Positions 33,003 to 43,716 of a DNA stretch of 64,000 bases are shown here, in pieces; within the stretch, counting starts at the first letter, position 1; every line of letters starts with the position of its first letter. The notes under the pieces were generated by a model that saw nothing but the letters and a program-made list of their open reading frames with translations, ran no database searches and was not told the origin of the DNA. This DNA comes from Streptomyces sp. Q6 (GTDB lineage Bacteria > Actinomycetota > Actinomycetes > Streptomycetales > Streptomycetaceae): positions 1,364,001 through 1,428,000 of the forward strand of contig NZ_CP146022.1 of the NCBI RefSeq assembly GCF_036967205.1. The letters are read 5' to 3'. Position numbers and translations under genes: made by a program.

Positions 33003-34375
33003 ACGGATTCCTCGTCTCGCTCGGTGGACTCGTGGCGCAGCCGGACCAGCTCGGCCTCGGTGAGGCGGTAGCGGGCCAGCAACGGAATGCTCAGGACAAG
33101 GAGCAGCGCCGGCAGGGCGCCGAAGCCGACGACGATCGCGGTGAGCGCCGAGCCCGGCTGGGCGACCCGCTCGTCGGCGTCGGAGGACACGAAGTCGCCG
33201 AGGGCGAGCACGAGCCCGAACAGGCCGGGCCCGAGGGCGAGGCCGAGCGTCTCGCCCGCGGTCCACAGTCCGGTGAAGACGCCGGCCCTGCGCCGCCCGC
33301 TCCGGTAGGCGTCGGCGGCGATCGCGTCGCCCAGCATCGCCATCGGCAGCATCTGCATGCCCGCGTACCCGACACCGGCCAGGGCCACGGCGACGTACAC
33401 GAGCGAGGGCGGCAGCTCCCGGCCCGCCGCCGCGCCCAGCGCCCCGGCCAGGAAACACAGCGACGCCCCGACCGCCGCGTTGCGCTTGCCCGTGCGGCGT
33501 CCGACGGCGAGCCAGAGCGGCATCGCGAGGAGGGACGGGACGATGAGGCAGGCGAACAGCCAGGTCGTGGCGGACGGCCGGTCGAGGATGTACGTGGCGA
33601 AGTACTGGGTGCCCGCGAGCATCAGGCCGGTCGCGGCGGCCTGTACGACGAAGGCGCCGAGCAGCCAGGCGAAGGGGGCGTTGCCGCGGGCGGCGCGCAG
33701 TTGCGCGCGCAGGCTCGGCTCGCTCGTGGTCCGTACGGCGCTCTTCGCGCCGGCGGTCGCGACGACGGCGGCGCACATCCCCACGGCGAGGATCGCGCCG
33801 ACGACCACGCCCATCAGCCGGTATCCGCCCGCACTCCCCCGGTCGTCGCCGTCGGCCCCGGCGAGCAGCGGCGCGAGCGCCCCGGACAGCAGGATCGCGA
33901 CCCCGAGGAAGGCCACCCGCCAGGACATGACGCGGGCGCGCTCGTCGGGATCGGCGGTGAGTTCCGCGGGCAGGGCCACGTACGGCACCTGGAAGCAGGC
34001 GTACGCGGAGGCCGTGAGCAGGAAGAGCACGGCGACGTACGCGGCGGCGGCCCCGCCTTCGAGGCCCGCGGGCGCCGCGAACATGGCGGCGAAGCAGAGG
34101 GGCAGGGTGAGCGCCCCGAGCAGCATCCAGGAGCGGCGCGGGCCGAGGCGGGCGCCGGTGCTGCGGTCGGAGAGGCTGCCTATCCACGGGTTGAGCAGGA
34201 CGTCCCACGCTTTGGGCAGGAAGACGAGCAGGCCGGCGATGCCCGCGCTCACCCCGAGGACGTCGGTGAGGTAGTAGAGCAGCAGCAGGCCGGGGACGGT
34301 GCCGAAGGTGCCGGTGGCGAAGGAGCCGAGGCCGTAGCCGATCCGCACCCTCGACGGGAGACCTGTTGGGGACAT
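32999..34375 (-). CDS. MFS transporter, GPH:cation symporter (MelB)-like
   Basis: The 458-residue membrane protein has about 12 transmembrane helices. The N-terminal region IGYGLGSFATGTFGTVPGLL, LLYYLTDVLGVSAGIAGLLV and KAWDVLLNPWIGSLSDRS resembles the glycoside-pentoside-hexuronide:cation symporters, where the Asp in the KAWD position helps bind cation and sugar. A second signature-like GMQMLPMAMLGDAIAAD is in the C-terminal half. It is upstream of and overlapping with the PLP enzyme gene, suggesting shared uptake or export of that enzyme's substrate or product. Cargo is unknown. Confidence 0.85.
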   Translation of the reverse strand: MSPTGLPSRVRIGYGLGSFATGTFGTVPGLLLLYYLTDVLGVSAGIAGLLVFLPKAWDVLLNPWIGSLSDRSTGARLGPRRSWMLLGALTLPLCFAAMFAAPAGLEGGAAAAYVAVLFLLTASAYACFQVPYVALPAELTADPDERARVMSWRVAFLGVAILLSGALAPLLAGADGDDRGSAGGYRLMGVVVGAILAVGMCAAVVATAGAKSAVRTTSEPSLRAQLRAARGNAPFAWLLGAFVVQAAATGLMLAGTQYFATYILDRPSATTWLFACLIVPSLLAMPLWLAVGRRTGKRNAAVGASLCFLAGALGAAAGRELPPSLVYVAVALAGVGYAGMQMLPMAMLGDAIAADAYRSGRRRAGVFTGLWTAGETLGLALGPGLFGLVLALGDFVSSDADERVAQPGSALTAIVVGFGALPALLLVLSIPLLARYRLTEAELVRLRHESTERDEESV

Positions 34376-34410
34376 GGCCAGAACCTAGTCATGATCCCCG
34401 GGAACGCACC

Positions 34411-34451
34411 AGGCCCGAAGCAGAACAATGTTCATGTTCTGCTTCGGGCCT
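34411..34451 (-). terminator. Terminator after nusB
   Basis: Perfect 17-base arms AGGCCCGAAGCAGAACA (34411-34427) and its complement (34435-34451) with a seven-base loop lie 24 bases past the nusB stop. They would end the long aro-efp-nusB transcript before the MFS gene. Confidence 0.88.
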
Positions 34452-34475
34452 GCGAAGGTGCTGTGGGCGAGAAGC

Positions 34476-34910
34476 TCAGGCCTCGTCGCGGCGCAGCGAG
34501 GGCTTCAGGTCCTTGAAGCGGGCCAGAAGTCCGTTGATGAACGCCGGTGAATCGTCGGTGGAGAACTCCTTGGCCAGCGAGACGGCCTCGTCGATCACCA
34601 CGGCGTCCGGGGTCCCGTCGACCCAGACCAGCTCATAGGCGCCGATCCGCACGATGTTGCGGTCCACGACCGGCATCCGGTCGAGGGTCCAGCCGACGGC
34701 GTACTGCGAGATGAGGTCGTCGATACGGCGCACCTTGGTGGCGTACCCCTCGACGAGCTCCATCGTGTACTCGCTGACGGGCGGCTGGCGCGTGTCGCTG
34801 CGGGAGTGCCGGATCCAGTCCGCGAGGACGACATCGACGGACTCGCCGCGCTGGTCGGCCTCGAAGAGGATCTGGAAGGCGCGCTTACGGGCCGTATTAC
34901 GGGCAGCCAC
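34476..34910 (-). CDS. nusB: Transcription antitermination factor NusB
   Basis: The 144-residue all-helical protein binds boxA RNA with NusE/S10 for rRNA antitermination. Family signatures are ARNTARKRAFQILFEADQRG at the start, GYATKVRRIDDLISQYAVGW, DRNIVRIGAYELVW and DEAVSLAKEFSTDDSPAFIN. The GTG at 34910 is two bases after the efp stop, so efp and nusB are cotranscribed. It is the last gene of the long chain. Confidence 0.95.
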   Translation of the reverse strand: MAARNTARKRAFQILFEADQRGESVDVVLADWIRHSRSDTRQPPVSEYTMELVEGYATKVRRIDDLISQYAVGWTLDRMPVVDRNIVRIGAYELVWVDGTPDAVVIDEAVSLAKEFSTDDSPAFINGLLARFKDLKPSLRRDEA

Positions 34911-34912
34911 GG

Positions 34913-35479
34913 TTAGCTGTTCACCCGGCCGAGGTAGCTGCTGTCACGGGTGTCGACCTTGATCTTCTCGCCCGTGGTGATGAAGAGCGGCACCTGGATC
35001 TGGTGGCCGGTCTCCAGCGTGGCGGGCTTGGTGCCACCGGTGGAGCGGTCGCCCTGGACACCCGGCTCGGTCTCCTGGATGACGAGCTCGACGGCGGCCG
35101 GCAGCTCGACGAAGAGCACCGAGCCCTCGTGCTGCGCGACGGAGGCGTTGAAGCCCTCGATCAGGAAGTTGGCGGCGTCGCCGACCGCCTTCTTGTCGAC
35201 GTGCAGCTGGTCGTAGGTCTCCATGTCCATGAAGACGAAGTACTCGCCGTCCATGTAGGAGAACTGCATGTCGCGCTTGTCGATCGTGGCCGTCTCGACC
35301 TTGACGCCGGCGTTGAACGTCTTGTCGACGACCTTGCCGGAGAGCACGTTCTTCAGCTTGGTGCGCACGAAGGCCGGGCCCTTGCCGGGCTTGACGTGCT
35401 GGAACTCGACGACGGACCAGAGCTGGCCGCCTTCGAGCTTGAGCACCAGGCCGTTCTTGAGGTCGTTCGTGGAAGCCAC
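34913..35479 (-). CDS. efp: Elongation factor P
   Basis: The 188-residue, three-barrel protein rescues ribosomes stalled at polyproline. The loop reaching the peptidyl-transferase centre reads [17 protein letters not shown], the PGKGP type with Lys reported to work without modification in actinobacteria; no EpmA/YmfI-like enzyme is in the window. Domain II/III motifs [10 protein letters not shown] and [20 protein letters not shown] are present. Its place between pepQ and nusB is widely conserved. Confidence 0.96.
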   Translation of the reverse strand: MASTNDLKNGLVLKLEGGQLWSVVEFQHVKPGKGPAFVRTKLKNVLSGKVVDKTFNAGVKVETATIDKRDMQFSYMDGEYFVFMDMETYDQLHVDKKAVGDAANFLIEGFNASVAQHEGSVLFVELPAAVELVIQETEPGVQGDRSTGGTKPATLETGHQIQVPLFITTGEKIKVDTRDSSYLGRVNS

Positions 35480-35539
35480 GGTTGCGGAATCTCCTGGACT
35501 GACGTGGACGACCCCGGGGGCACGCGAGCAGCCCGAAGG

Positions 35540-36657
35540 CTAGAGCGCGAGCAGCTCCTTGGTCGTGATGGTGAGTAGCTCGGGTCCGCCGTCCGCCTCT
35601 GGGCGGACGACGAGCGTGTCATCGATCCGGACACCGCCCCGGCCCGGGAGGTGGACCCCCGGTTCGACGGTGACCGGCACACAAGCGTCAAGTTTACCCA
35701 TGGCCGCGGGGGCGAGCTGCGGGTCCTCGTCGATTTCGAGTCCCACCCCGTGTCCGGTCAGCTGGGCGAGCCCGTCACCGTACCCCGCGGAGTCCAGTAC
35801 GTGGCGGGCGGCCCGGTCCACCTCACGGCACTCGGCACCGGGCACCAGGGCCTCCCGACCGGCCCGCTGAGCTGCGAAGACAAGGTCGTAGAGCTCGATC
35901 TGCCAGTCCGCGGGCGAGGTCCCGATGACGAAGGTGCGACCGATCTCGCTGCGGTATCCGCGATAGGTGGCGCCCAGACACACGGACAGGAAGTCGCCCT
36001 CCTCGACCCGGCGGTCGCTGGGCCGGTGCGCGGATCGTCCGGAGTTCGGTCCCGTTCCCACCGACGTCGGGAAGGCGGGCCCGTCGGCACCATGGTCGAC
36101 AAGTCGACGTTCCAGCTCCAGGGCGAGATGCCGCTCGGTCCGGCCGACGAGGATCGACTCCAGGAGCTCACCGAGTGCCTGGTCGGCGATCTCGGCCGCG
36201 ATCCTGAGGCAGGAGATCTCCTCCTCGTCCTTGACGAGCCGCAGCTGCTCGACGGCCTTGTTCAGGTCGGTGAGGCGCAGCCGTGGCGCGACGGAGCCGA
36301 GCTGGCGGTGGCGGGCCACCGTCAGGTGGTGCTCCTCGACGGCGAGCGAGTCGATGCCCTGGGCCGCGGCCACGTCGGCGGCGGCCACGGCCGGATCACC
36401 GGCGGACCCGGCGAGCAGCTGCACCGCAGCTCCTCGTCGGCCCGGCCCTCGTCGGTCTGGCCGCTGGGCGGACGCGCGCACAGCAGGACGTCGCCGCTGC
36501 CGCCGATCTCCCGGCCCAGTAGCAGGACCGCGCCGGGCGGCGCCGCGCCGGCGAGATAGCGGACATTGGCGGACCGCGACACGAGGGCGGCCGCGCTGCC
36601 ACCCGCTGTCGCGCGCTCTCTGAGCCGGTCCCGGCGGGCCGCGTACACCTCTGACAT
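35540..36657 (-). pseudogene. pepQ: Xaa-Pro aminopeptidase (M24), one frameshift in this sequence
   Basis: Restored, the protein has about 372 residues. The N-terminal domain (MSEVYAARRDRLRERATAGG, ANVRYLAGAAPPGAVLL) is in one frame to about residue 78, and the M24 catalytic domain is in the next. Metal ligands of the pita-bread fold appear in EEGDFLSVCLGATYRGYRSE (Asp is replaced by a shifted acidic pattern at one position), GHGVGLEIDEDPQLAP and VTVEPGVHLPGRGGVRIDDT. The break is at CC 36424-36425 on the plus strand; one added base restores the frame. Such peptidases cleave X-Pro bonds. The gene sits upstream of efp, a common pairing. A sequencing error is probable. Confidence 0.78.
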
Positions 36658-36742
36658 GAGGCCGAGCGTACGAGCGGGCGCGGGAACCGGCCGGTTCAGC
36701 GCGTCCGGACGGGCGTCGGGGCGTTCGTTCCCCGGGGTGCGG

Positions 36743-37557
36743 TCACCACTGGGGTGGGCTGGCGATGGCGCGGGCGAGGACCTCGTCGAGGACCTGCGCG
36801 GTGCCGGGCACGTCGAGGCCCGAGTTGTCGATGATGGGCAGCCCCGAGCCGTACCAGCCCGCCATGCGGCCGTGGATCCGGGCGACTTCCTCGTCGGTGA
36901 GGCGGCGGTTGCCGCTGCGCTGCGCGTTGCGTTCGAGGACGACCTCGAGCCCGGGGAGCAGGACCACGGGGAGCAGCCCGGGGCCGACGTGCCGCTTCCA
37001 GCCGCCGAGCCCGACGACGGGCCGGTCGGGGAAGACGGCGTCGTCGAGGATGCAGGAGATCCCGTTCGCCAGGAAGTTGCGGGCGGCGAAGCCGCAGGTG
37101 CGGCGGGCCAGGCGGTACTGGGCCTCGCTGTTGTCGTTCCACCCCGTCTGCGGGTCGGCGAATCCGGAGCGGACCCATTCGCGTACGTCGTCGAGGCTGA
37201 TGTGGGCCGTCGGGACGCGGCGGCGCTCCGCCCAGAACTTGGCGACGCTCGTCTTGCCGGCGCCGGCCGGGCCGATGAGCAGCACCGCGAGGGTGGTCGC
37301 GGTCGGGTCGGCGGGGGCCTGCGCGTGCGGCGGGCTCGGCACGGCGACGGGGCCGCCGGGCGGGAGCTGCACATGACCCGTGGTGTCACGCGCCGGACGC
37401 GGGGGCGCGTGCGGCGAGACCGGGGGTGGTGCGGTGCGCCGTTGAAACCCGGTGCGCCCGGGGGCTGCTGCGCCTGGTGCGCTGCCGTCCACGGGGTGCC
37501 AGGGCCGTGCCCGGGCTGATGGGGCGGTGGCAGCGGAGACCCCACTGCGTGCTGCAT
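36743..37557 (-). pseudogene. P-loop kinase-like ATPase with Pro-rich N-terminus, one frameshift in this sequence
   Basis: The C-terminal 185 residues form an AAA_33/zeta-type small kinase: Walker A LLIGPAGAGKTSVAKFW, then HISLDDVREWVRSGF, ARRTCGFAARNFLANGISC, LLPGLEVVLERNAQRSGNRR and a closing DVPGTAQVLDEVLARAI. The N-terminal 85 residues are Pro/Gly/His/Gln-rich (MQHAVGSPLPPPHQPGHGPG) in a different frame. One missing base in GGGGG 37422-37426 (plus strand) explains the change. An ATG at 37557 with GGAG upstream suits as start; a reading in the second frame from 37708 is also open but lacks a sensible N-terminus. The phosphorylated substrate is unknown. Neighbours are aroB and pepQ. Confidence 0.7.
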
Positions 37558-37691
37558 CCGGTGCCACTCCGTCTCGTACAACCGTCGCTGGGGCGCCGAC
37601 GAACAGGGCGCTACCGAACGGTACCGTCCCCGGCCGACGTTGTGTGAACGGCCGGGGAGGTCGCAAAGTGCCCGAAGCTGAACGAGCGGTG

Positions 37692-39294
<1,603 letters not shown>

Positions 39295-39298
<4 letters not shown>

Positions 39299-40479
39299 CG
39301 GATCTGGAGGTTGTCGAGGTACGAGGTGACGTTGCGCCGGGTCTCCGGCACGCTGTCGCCACCGAACTTCTCGGCCACGGCGTCCGCGAGGACCAGCGCG
39401 ACCATGGCCTCGGCCACGATGCCCGCGGCCGGAACGGCGGAGACGTCCGAGCGCTGGTGGTGCGCCTGCGCCGCCTCGCCCGTCGTCACGTCGACCGTCT
39501 TGAGCGCGCGCGGCACGGTCGCGATCGGCTTCATCGCGGCCCGCACCCGCAGCAGCTCACCCGTGGTGAGCCCGCCCTCGGTGCCGCCCGCGCGCCCGGA
39601 GACGCGGCGGATGCCCTCGGGGGTGTTCACGATCTCGTCGTGCGCCTGCGAGCCCGGCACCCGGGCCAGCTCGAAGCCGTCACCGATCTCGACTCCCTTG
39701 ATCGCCTGGATGCCCATGAGGGCGCCGGCGAGACGGGCGTCGAGCTTGCGGTCCCAGTGCACGTGCGAGCCGAGGCCCACCGGCACGCCGTAGGCGAGCA
39801 CCTCGACGACGCCGCCCAGCGTGTCGCCGTCCTTGTGGGCCTGGTCGACCTCGGCCACCATCTGCTTCGACGCGTCCGCGTCCAGGCAGCGCAGCGGGTC
39901 GGCGTCGAGCTTCTCCACGTCGGCCGGCGTCGGGTACACGCCCTGCGGCGCCTTCACCGAGCACAGCTCGACGACGTGGGAGACGATCTCGATCCCGGCG
40001 GTCTCCTTCAGGTACGACCGCGCGATCGCGCCCAGCGCCACGCGGGCGGCCGTCTCACGGGCCGAGGCCCGCTCCAGGACCGGTCGCGCCTCGTCGAACC
40101 CGTACTTCTGCATGCCCGCCAGGTCGGCGTGACCGGGCCGCGGCCGGGTCAGCGGCGCGTTGCGGGCGAGGCCGTCGAGGATCTCGGGGTCGACGGGGTC
40201 GGCCGACATGACCTGCTCCCACTTCGGCCACTCGGTGTTGCCCACCATGACCGCGACCGGGGAACCCATCGTCAGGCCGTGCCGCACGCCACCCAGGAAG
40301 GTGACCTTGTCCTGCTCGAACTTCATCCGCGCCCCGCGGCCATAGCCGAGGCGCCGCCGGGCCAGGTGGTCCGCCACCATCTCCGTGGTGATCGGAACGC
40401 CGGCGGGAAGTCCCTCCAGCGTCGCGACGAGTGCGGGGCCGTGCGACTCCCCCGCGGTCAGCCAGCGCAACCTGCTCAA
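39295..40479 (-). CDS. aroC: Chorismate synthase
   Basis: This 394-residue FMN-dependent enzyme makes chorismate from EPSP. Signatures are [20 protein letters not shown] at the start, [55 protein letters not shown], and [19 protein letters not shown]. The start is TTG at 40479 with GAGGAGCACCG directly before it; no ATG or GTG would keep the conserved N-terminus. It is followed by aroK with overlap. Confidence 0.96.
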
Positions 40480-40643
40480 CGGTGCTCCTCATGCTCGCGC
40501 TCTGTACGGCTCGGCGGGCGCGGCTACGGGTGCGCGGCCCGGCCCACCGTGTATCCCCTGATCCTCCCATGCCGCGCGGGGCGGCCGTCGCGCTGTCCGG
40601 TGTGCGGACGTGCGGTGAGACGGGGAACACGCGGGACGTGCGC

Positions 40644-41465
40644 TCAGAGCGCCGCGAGACCCGCCGCGCGCATCGCGGCGAGCACCGGCCGCGTGTCGCC
40701 GGTGAACTGCTCGAACTGGAAGACCGCCTGGTGCACGAGCAGGTCGAGGCCACTGAGCACCGGGCCGCTCCGCGCCTGCCAGGCCGCGGCGAGCGGCGTC
40801 GGCCAGGGGTCGTAGACCACGTCGAAGAGCGTGCCCACCCGCGCGGGCACCTCGGCGACCAGGTGGTCGGTACCGCCCTTGGGCGTCGTCGAGATCACCA
40901 GCGGAGCCTCGAAGGCCCCCGCCGCGTCGGACCAGCTCGCCGTGCGCACGGGCACACCGAGTCGCTCGCCCCAGCCCCGCATCTCGTCGGCCCGCCGCTC
41001 GCTGCGTACGTACGCGACGACCTCGCCGGTGCAGACCCGTGCGAGGGCGGCGAGCGCCGAGGACGCGGTGGCGCCCGCGCCGAGGATCGCCGCGGACTCG
41101 ACCTTCTCGACACCGCGCTCGTGCAGCGCGGCGACGAGCCCGGGGATGTCGGTGTTGTCGCCGGTCCTGCGCCCGTCGGCGTGGAACACCACGGTGTTCA
41201 CGGTCTCGACGGACGCCGCGGTGTCCGTGATCCCGTCGAGCAGCGGGATCACCGCCCGCTTGAGCGGCATCGTCAGCGAGAGCCCGGCCCACTCGGGCCC
41301 GAGTCCGGCGAAGAACCCGGGCAGCGCGTCCTCGTCGACGTCGAACCGGTCGTAGGTCCAGTCGCCGTCGAGCCCCAGCGCCGCGTAGGCGGCCGTGTGC
41401 AGTTGGGGCGAGAGGGAGTGGGCGATGGGCGACCCGAGTACGGCCGCCCTGCGCTTGTGTGCCAT
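40644..41465 (-). CDS. aroE: Shikimate dehydrogenase
   Basis: The 273-residue enzyme reduces 3-dehydroshikimate. The substrate-binding LGSPIAHSLSPQLHTAAY and the catalytic Lys in LSLTMPLKRAVIP, with the Asp of DGRRTGDNTDIPGLVAAL, are present. The nucleotide loop reads AILGAGATASSALAALAR, and the C-terminus has SGLDLLVHQAVFQFEQFTG. Its ATG overlaps the mltG stop by one base (TGATG). Length and architecture are normal for the bacterial enzyme. Confidence 0.94.
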   Translation of the reverse strand: MAHKRRAAVLGSPIAHSLSPQLHTAAYAALGLDGDWTYDRFDVDEDALPGFFAGLGPEWAGLSLTMPLKRAVIPLLDGITDTAASVETVNTVVFHADGRRTGDNTDIPGLVAALHERGVEKVESAAILGAGATASSALAALARVCTGEVVAYVRSERRADEMRGWGERLGVPVRTASWSDAAGAFEAPLVISTTPKGGTDHLVAEVPARVGTLFDVVYDPWPTPLAAAWQARSGPVLSGLDLLVHQAVFQFEQFTGDTRPVLAAMRAAGLAAL

Positions 41466-43123
41466 CAGTCGTTGTTCCTCGACGCGTTCCACTCGTCGAC
41501 CAGCTTCTGGTGTTCGGCGTTGGTCTTGGTGAACTTGCTGGTCTTGCCGTCCATCGAGATGAAGTAGTACCAGCCGTCGTCCGTCGGATCGAGGGCGCCC
41601 TTGAGGGCTTCCTCGCCGGGGTTGCCGATCGGACCGGGCGGCAGGCCCTTGTAGTAGTACGTGTTGTAAGGGTTGTCGTACTTGCGCAGCTCCGAGAGGC
41701 CCAGATCGATCTTGCTCTGGCCCTTCACGTAGTTGTACGTGGAGTCGAACTCCAGCATGCCGTTGGTCTGCGCGTTGCCCGGCTTGAGGCGGTTGTAGAC
41801 GACCTCGGCCATCTTGCGGAAGTCGTCGTGGCTGGTGCCCTCGGCCTGCGCGAGGCTGGCGACGGTGAGCAGCTGCCACGGCCCGTCGAGGCCCAGGCTC
41901 TTCGCCCTGGACCCGAGGTCGAGTTCCTCGTACTTGTCGTCGGCACGCTCGACCATGTCCTTCAGGACGGCTTCGGGCTTCATGCCCTTGGCGGCCGCGT
42001 AGCTCGACGGGTAGAGGAAGCCTTCGAGCGGGTCCTTCAGGTTGGCGTGCTTCTCGGCCCAGTCGGGCAGGCCGAGGTTCTTGTACTCCTTCTTCGCCAC
42101 GTCGGCCGTGGTGCCCTCGGGCACCTTCAGCTTGGCGTCGATGAGCTTGTAGATCGCGGCGTTGCGCGTGCCCTCGGGGATGGTGAGGTTGGCGCGGCTC
42201 TTCGGACTGAGTAGGAGATCCACCGCGCTCGACGCGGACATCTCCTTCTGGAGCACGTAGGCGCCGGCCTGGATCGACTTGCCGTCGGGGTTAGACGACT
42301 GCGCGGCCACGAAGGCGTCGACGCTCTGTACGACGCCGGCGGCCTTGAGCCGCTGGCCGATGGTGTAGCCGTCGGCGCCCTTGTCGATGACGACGGTGAC
42401 GGTCTCACCGTTGCCCGCACCCGCGTAGTCCGGCGCCGCGCCGAAACGATCCTGGTAGAACTGGTAACCGAAGTACCCGACCCCGCCGACACCGCCCGCG
42501 AAGATCACCGTGAGCACGAGGCACGCGCAGCCACTGCGACGTTTCTTCGGTTTCTTGCCGCCGCGGCCCCGACGGCCGCCCCGGCCCTCGTCATCGTCGT
42601 CCTCGTCGCCGCCACCGCCGAAGAACGCGTGTTCGCCCTGGTCGGGGCCCGCGTCCCACTCCGTCTGCTCCGGCTCGGGCGCACGGCGACGGCCGGGCGG
42701 CTCCGGCGGCGGATAGGCGCCGGGGGTGTTGTAGTAGTCCGGCTGTTCGCCGCCGTACGCGGCGTTCTGGCCGGTGTTGTACGGGTCCATGGGGTCGGAG
42801 CCGTAGGGGACCTGACCGTGCGCGCCGGTGTTGTCCCAGCCCTGGCCCTGCTGTCCGCCGTACGACTGCTGCCCGTAGCCGGGGTCCTGGCCGTGGCCGG
42901 GGTCCTGCCCGTAACCGTGGCCCGGATCCTGCCCGTAGCCGGGCTGCTGACCCGTGCCCCAGTCACCGCTGTAGGCCTGCTGCGGCTGCTGCGGGTCGTA
43001 CTGCCCCTGGCCGCCGTAGGCAGGCTGGCCGTGCTCGGCCTGCTGCCCCCACCCCTGGTCCCCGTACAACGGGTCCTGAGGGTGCCACGGTTCGGAGCCT
43101 TGGCCCCGGCCATACTCAGTCAT
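41465..43123 (-). CDS. mltG: Endolytic transglycosylase MltG/YceG with low-complexity cytoplasmic N-terminus
   Basis: The 552-residue membrane enzyme cuts nascent glycan strands and sets their length. About 195 N-terminal residues are Gly/Gln/Tyr/Pro/Asp-rich with units like GYGQDPGH, ending in an acidic stretch (GGGGDEDDDDEGR) and a basic one (KKPKKRRSG). A transmembrane helix follows (about 200-222, CLVLTVIFAGGVGGVGYFGY), then a LysM-like part and the YceG domain with LLTVASLAQAEGTSHDDFRK, MAEVVYNRLKPG and YNTYYYKGLPPGPIGNPGEE. The usual ASI(V/I)E(K/R)E segment reads ASLAQAE here. The ATG at 43123 was chosen because longer readings lack an SD. aroE overlaps by one base. Confidence 0.93.
   Translation of the reverse strand: MTEYGRGQGSEPWHPQDPLYGDQGWGQQAEHGQPAYGGQGQYDPQQPQQAYSGDWGTGQQPGYGQDPGHGYGQDPGHGQDPGYGQQSYGGQQGQGWDNTGAHGQVPYGSDPMDPYNTGQNAAYGGEQPDYYNTPGAYPPPEPPGRRRAPEPEQTEWDAGPDQGEHAFFGGGGDEDDDDEGRGGRRGRGGKKPKKRRSGCACLVLTVIFAGGVGGVGYFGYQFYQDRFGAAPDYAGAGNGETVTVVIDKGADGYTIGQRLKAAGVVQSVDAFVAAQSSNPDGKSIQAGAYVLQKEMSASSAVDLLLSPKSRANLTIPEGTRNAAIYKLIDAKLKVPEGTTADVAKKEYKNLGLPDWAEKHANLKDPLEGFLYPSSYAAAKGMKPEAVLKDMVERADDKYEELDLGSRAKSLGLDGPWQLLTVASLAQAEGTSHDDFRKMAEVVYNRLKPGNAQTNGMLEFDSTYNYVKGQSKIDLGLSELRKYDNPYNTYYYKGLPPGPIGNPGEEALKGALDPTDDGWYYFISMDGKTSKFTKTNAEHQKLVDEWNASRNND
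42874..42948. repeat. Coding repeats for GYGQDPGH-type units in mltG
   Basis: Within mltG this stretch encodes three to four imperfect GYGQDPGHGQDPGYGQ-like units, seen as repeated CGGGGTCCTG and GGCCGTGGCC motifs in the DNA. Such tracts vary in copy number between strains. Confidence 0.7.
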
Positions 43124-43251
43124 CGGTCCCCTACAAGCCGCGAGGCGGGGCAGAGCCCGTGTCCGATCGGGAGGGCAACCGTTCCGCCTCTTGATGCTGT
43201 GCGGCGGCTGTTCGAACGCCACCGGTCGCGCGGAACGTTACCGTATCGCGA

Positions 43252-43716
43252 TCAGATGACCACTTCGACGCCCTCGCCCGGTGAATTACCTGACGCCCGT
43301 TCGGACTCCAGGGCCTGCTGAAGGATGATGACGGCGGCCGCCTGGTCGATGACAGACCGGCCCTTTTTGGACTTAACGCCGCTGGCGCGCAGGCCCTGAC
43401 TGGCCGTCACTGTGGTCATCCTCTCGTCCACGAGCCTCACCGGCACGGGCGCGATGCCCCGGGCGAGCTCCTGGGCGAAGCCGCGGACCTTGACGGCGGC
43501 CGGACCCTCGCCCCCCTTGAGGGAGCGAGGGAGTCCGACGACGACCTCGATCGGTTCGTACTCCTCGACGAGCTGCTTCAGCCGCCGGTGGGCGGCCGGG
43601 ACATCGCGTCCCGGCACGGTCTCCACCGGCGTCGCGAGGATCCCGTCGGGGTCGCAGGACGCGACCCCGATCCGGGCGTCCCCGACGTCGATCGCCAACC
43701 GGCGGCCTCTGCGCAT
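43252..43716 (-). CDS. ruvX: RuvX/YqgF, putative pre-16S rRNA nuclease
   Basis: The 154-residue RNase H-like protein trims the 5' end of 16S rRNA in Escherichia coli. It was once thought to be a Holliday junction resolvase. Motifs: AIDVGDARIGVASCDPDG with the first catalytic Asp, IEVVVGLPRSLKGGEGPAA, VRLVDERMTTVTASQGLR with the Glu, and SVIDQAAAVIILQQALES with the last Asp. Its ATG overlaps the alaS stop by one base (TGATG), and mltG follows 128 bases later; the alaS-ruvX-mltG order is widely conserved. Confidence 0.93.
   Translation of the reverse strand: MRRGRRLAIDVGDARIGVASCDPDGILATPVETVPGRDVPAAHRRLKQLVEEYEPIEVVVGLPRSLKGGEGPAAVKVRGFAQELARGIAPVPVRLVDERMTTVTASQGLRASGVKSKKGRSVIDQAAAVIILQQALESERASGNSPGEGVEVVI

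Noticed and set aside
42841..42960. Regular repeats in mltG as a CRISPR array
   Set aside because: The units are in frame, code for GYGQDPGH-type peptides and have no unique spacers.
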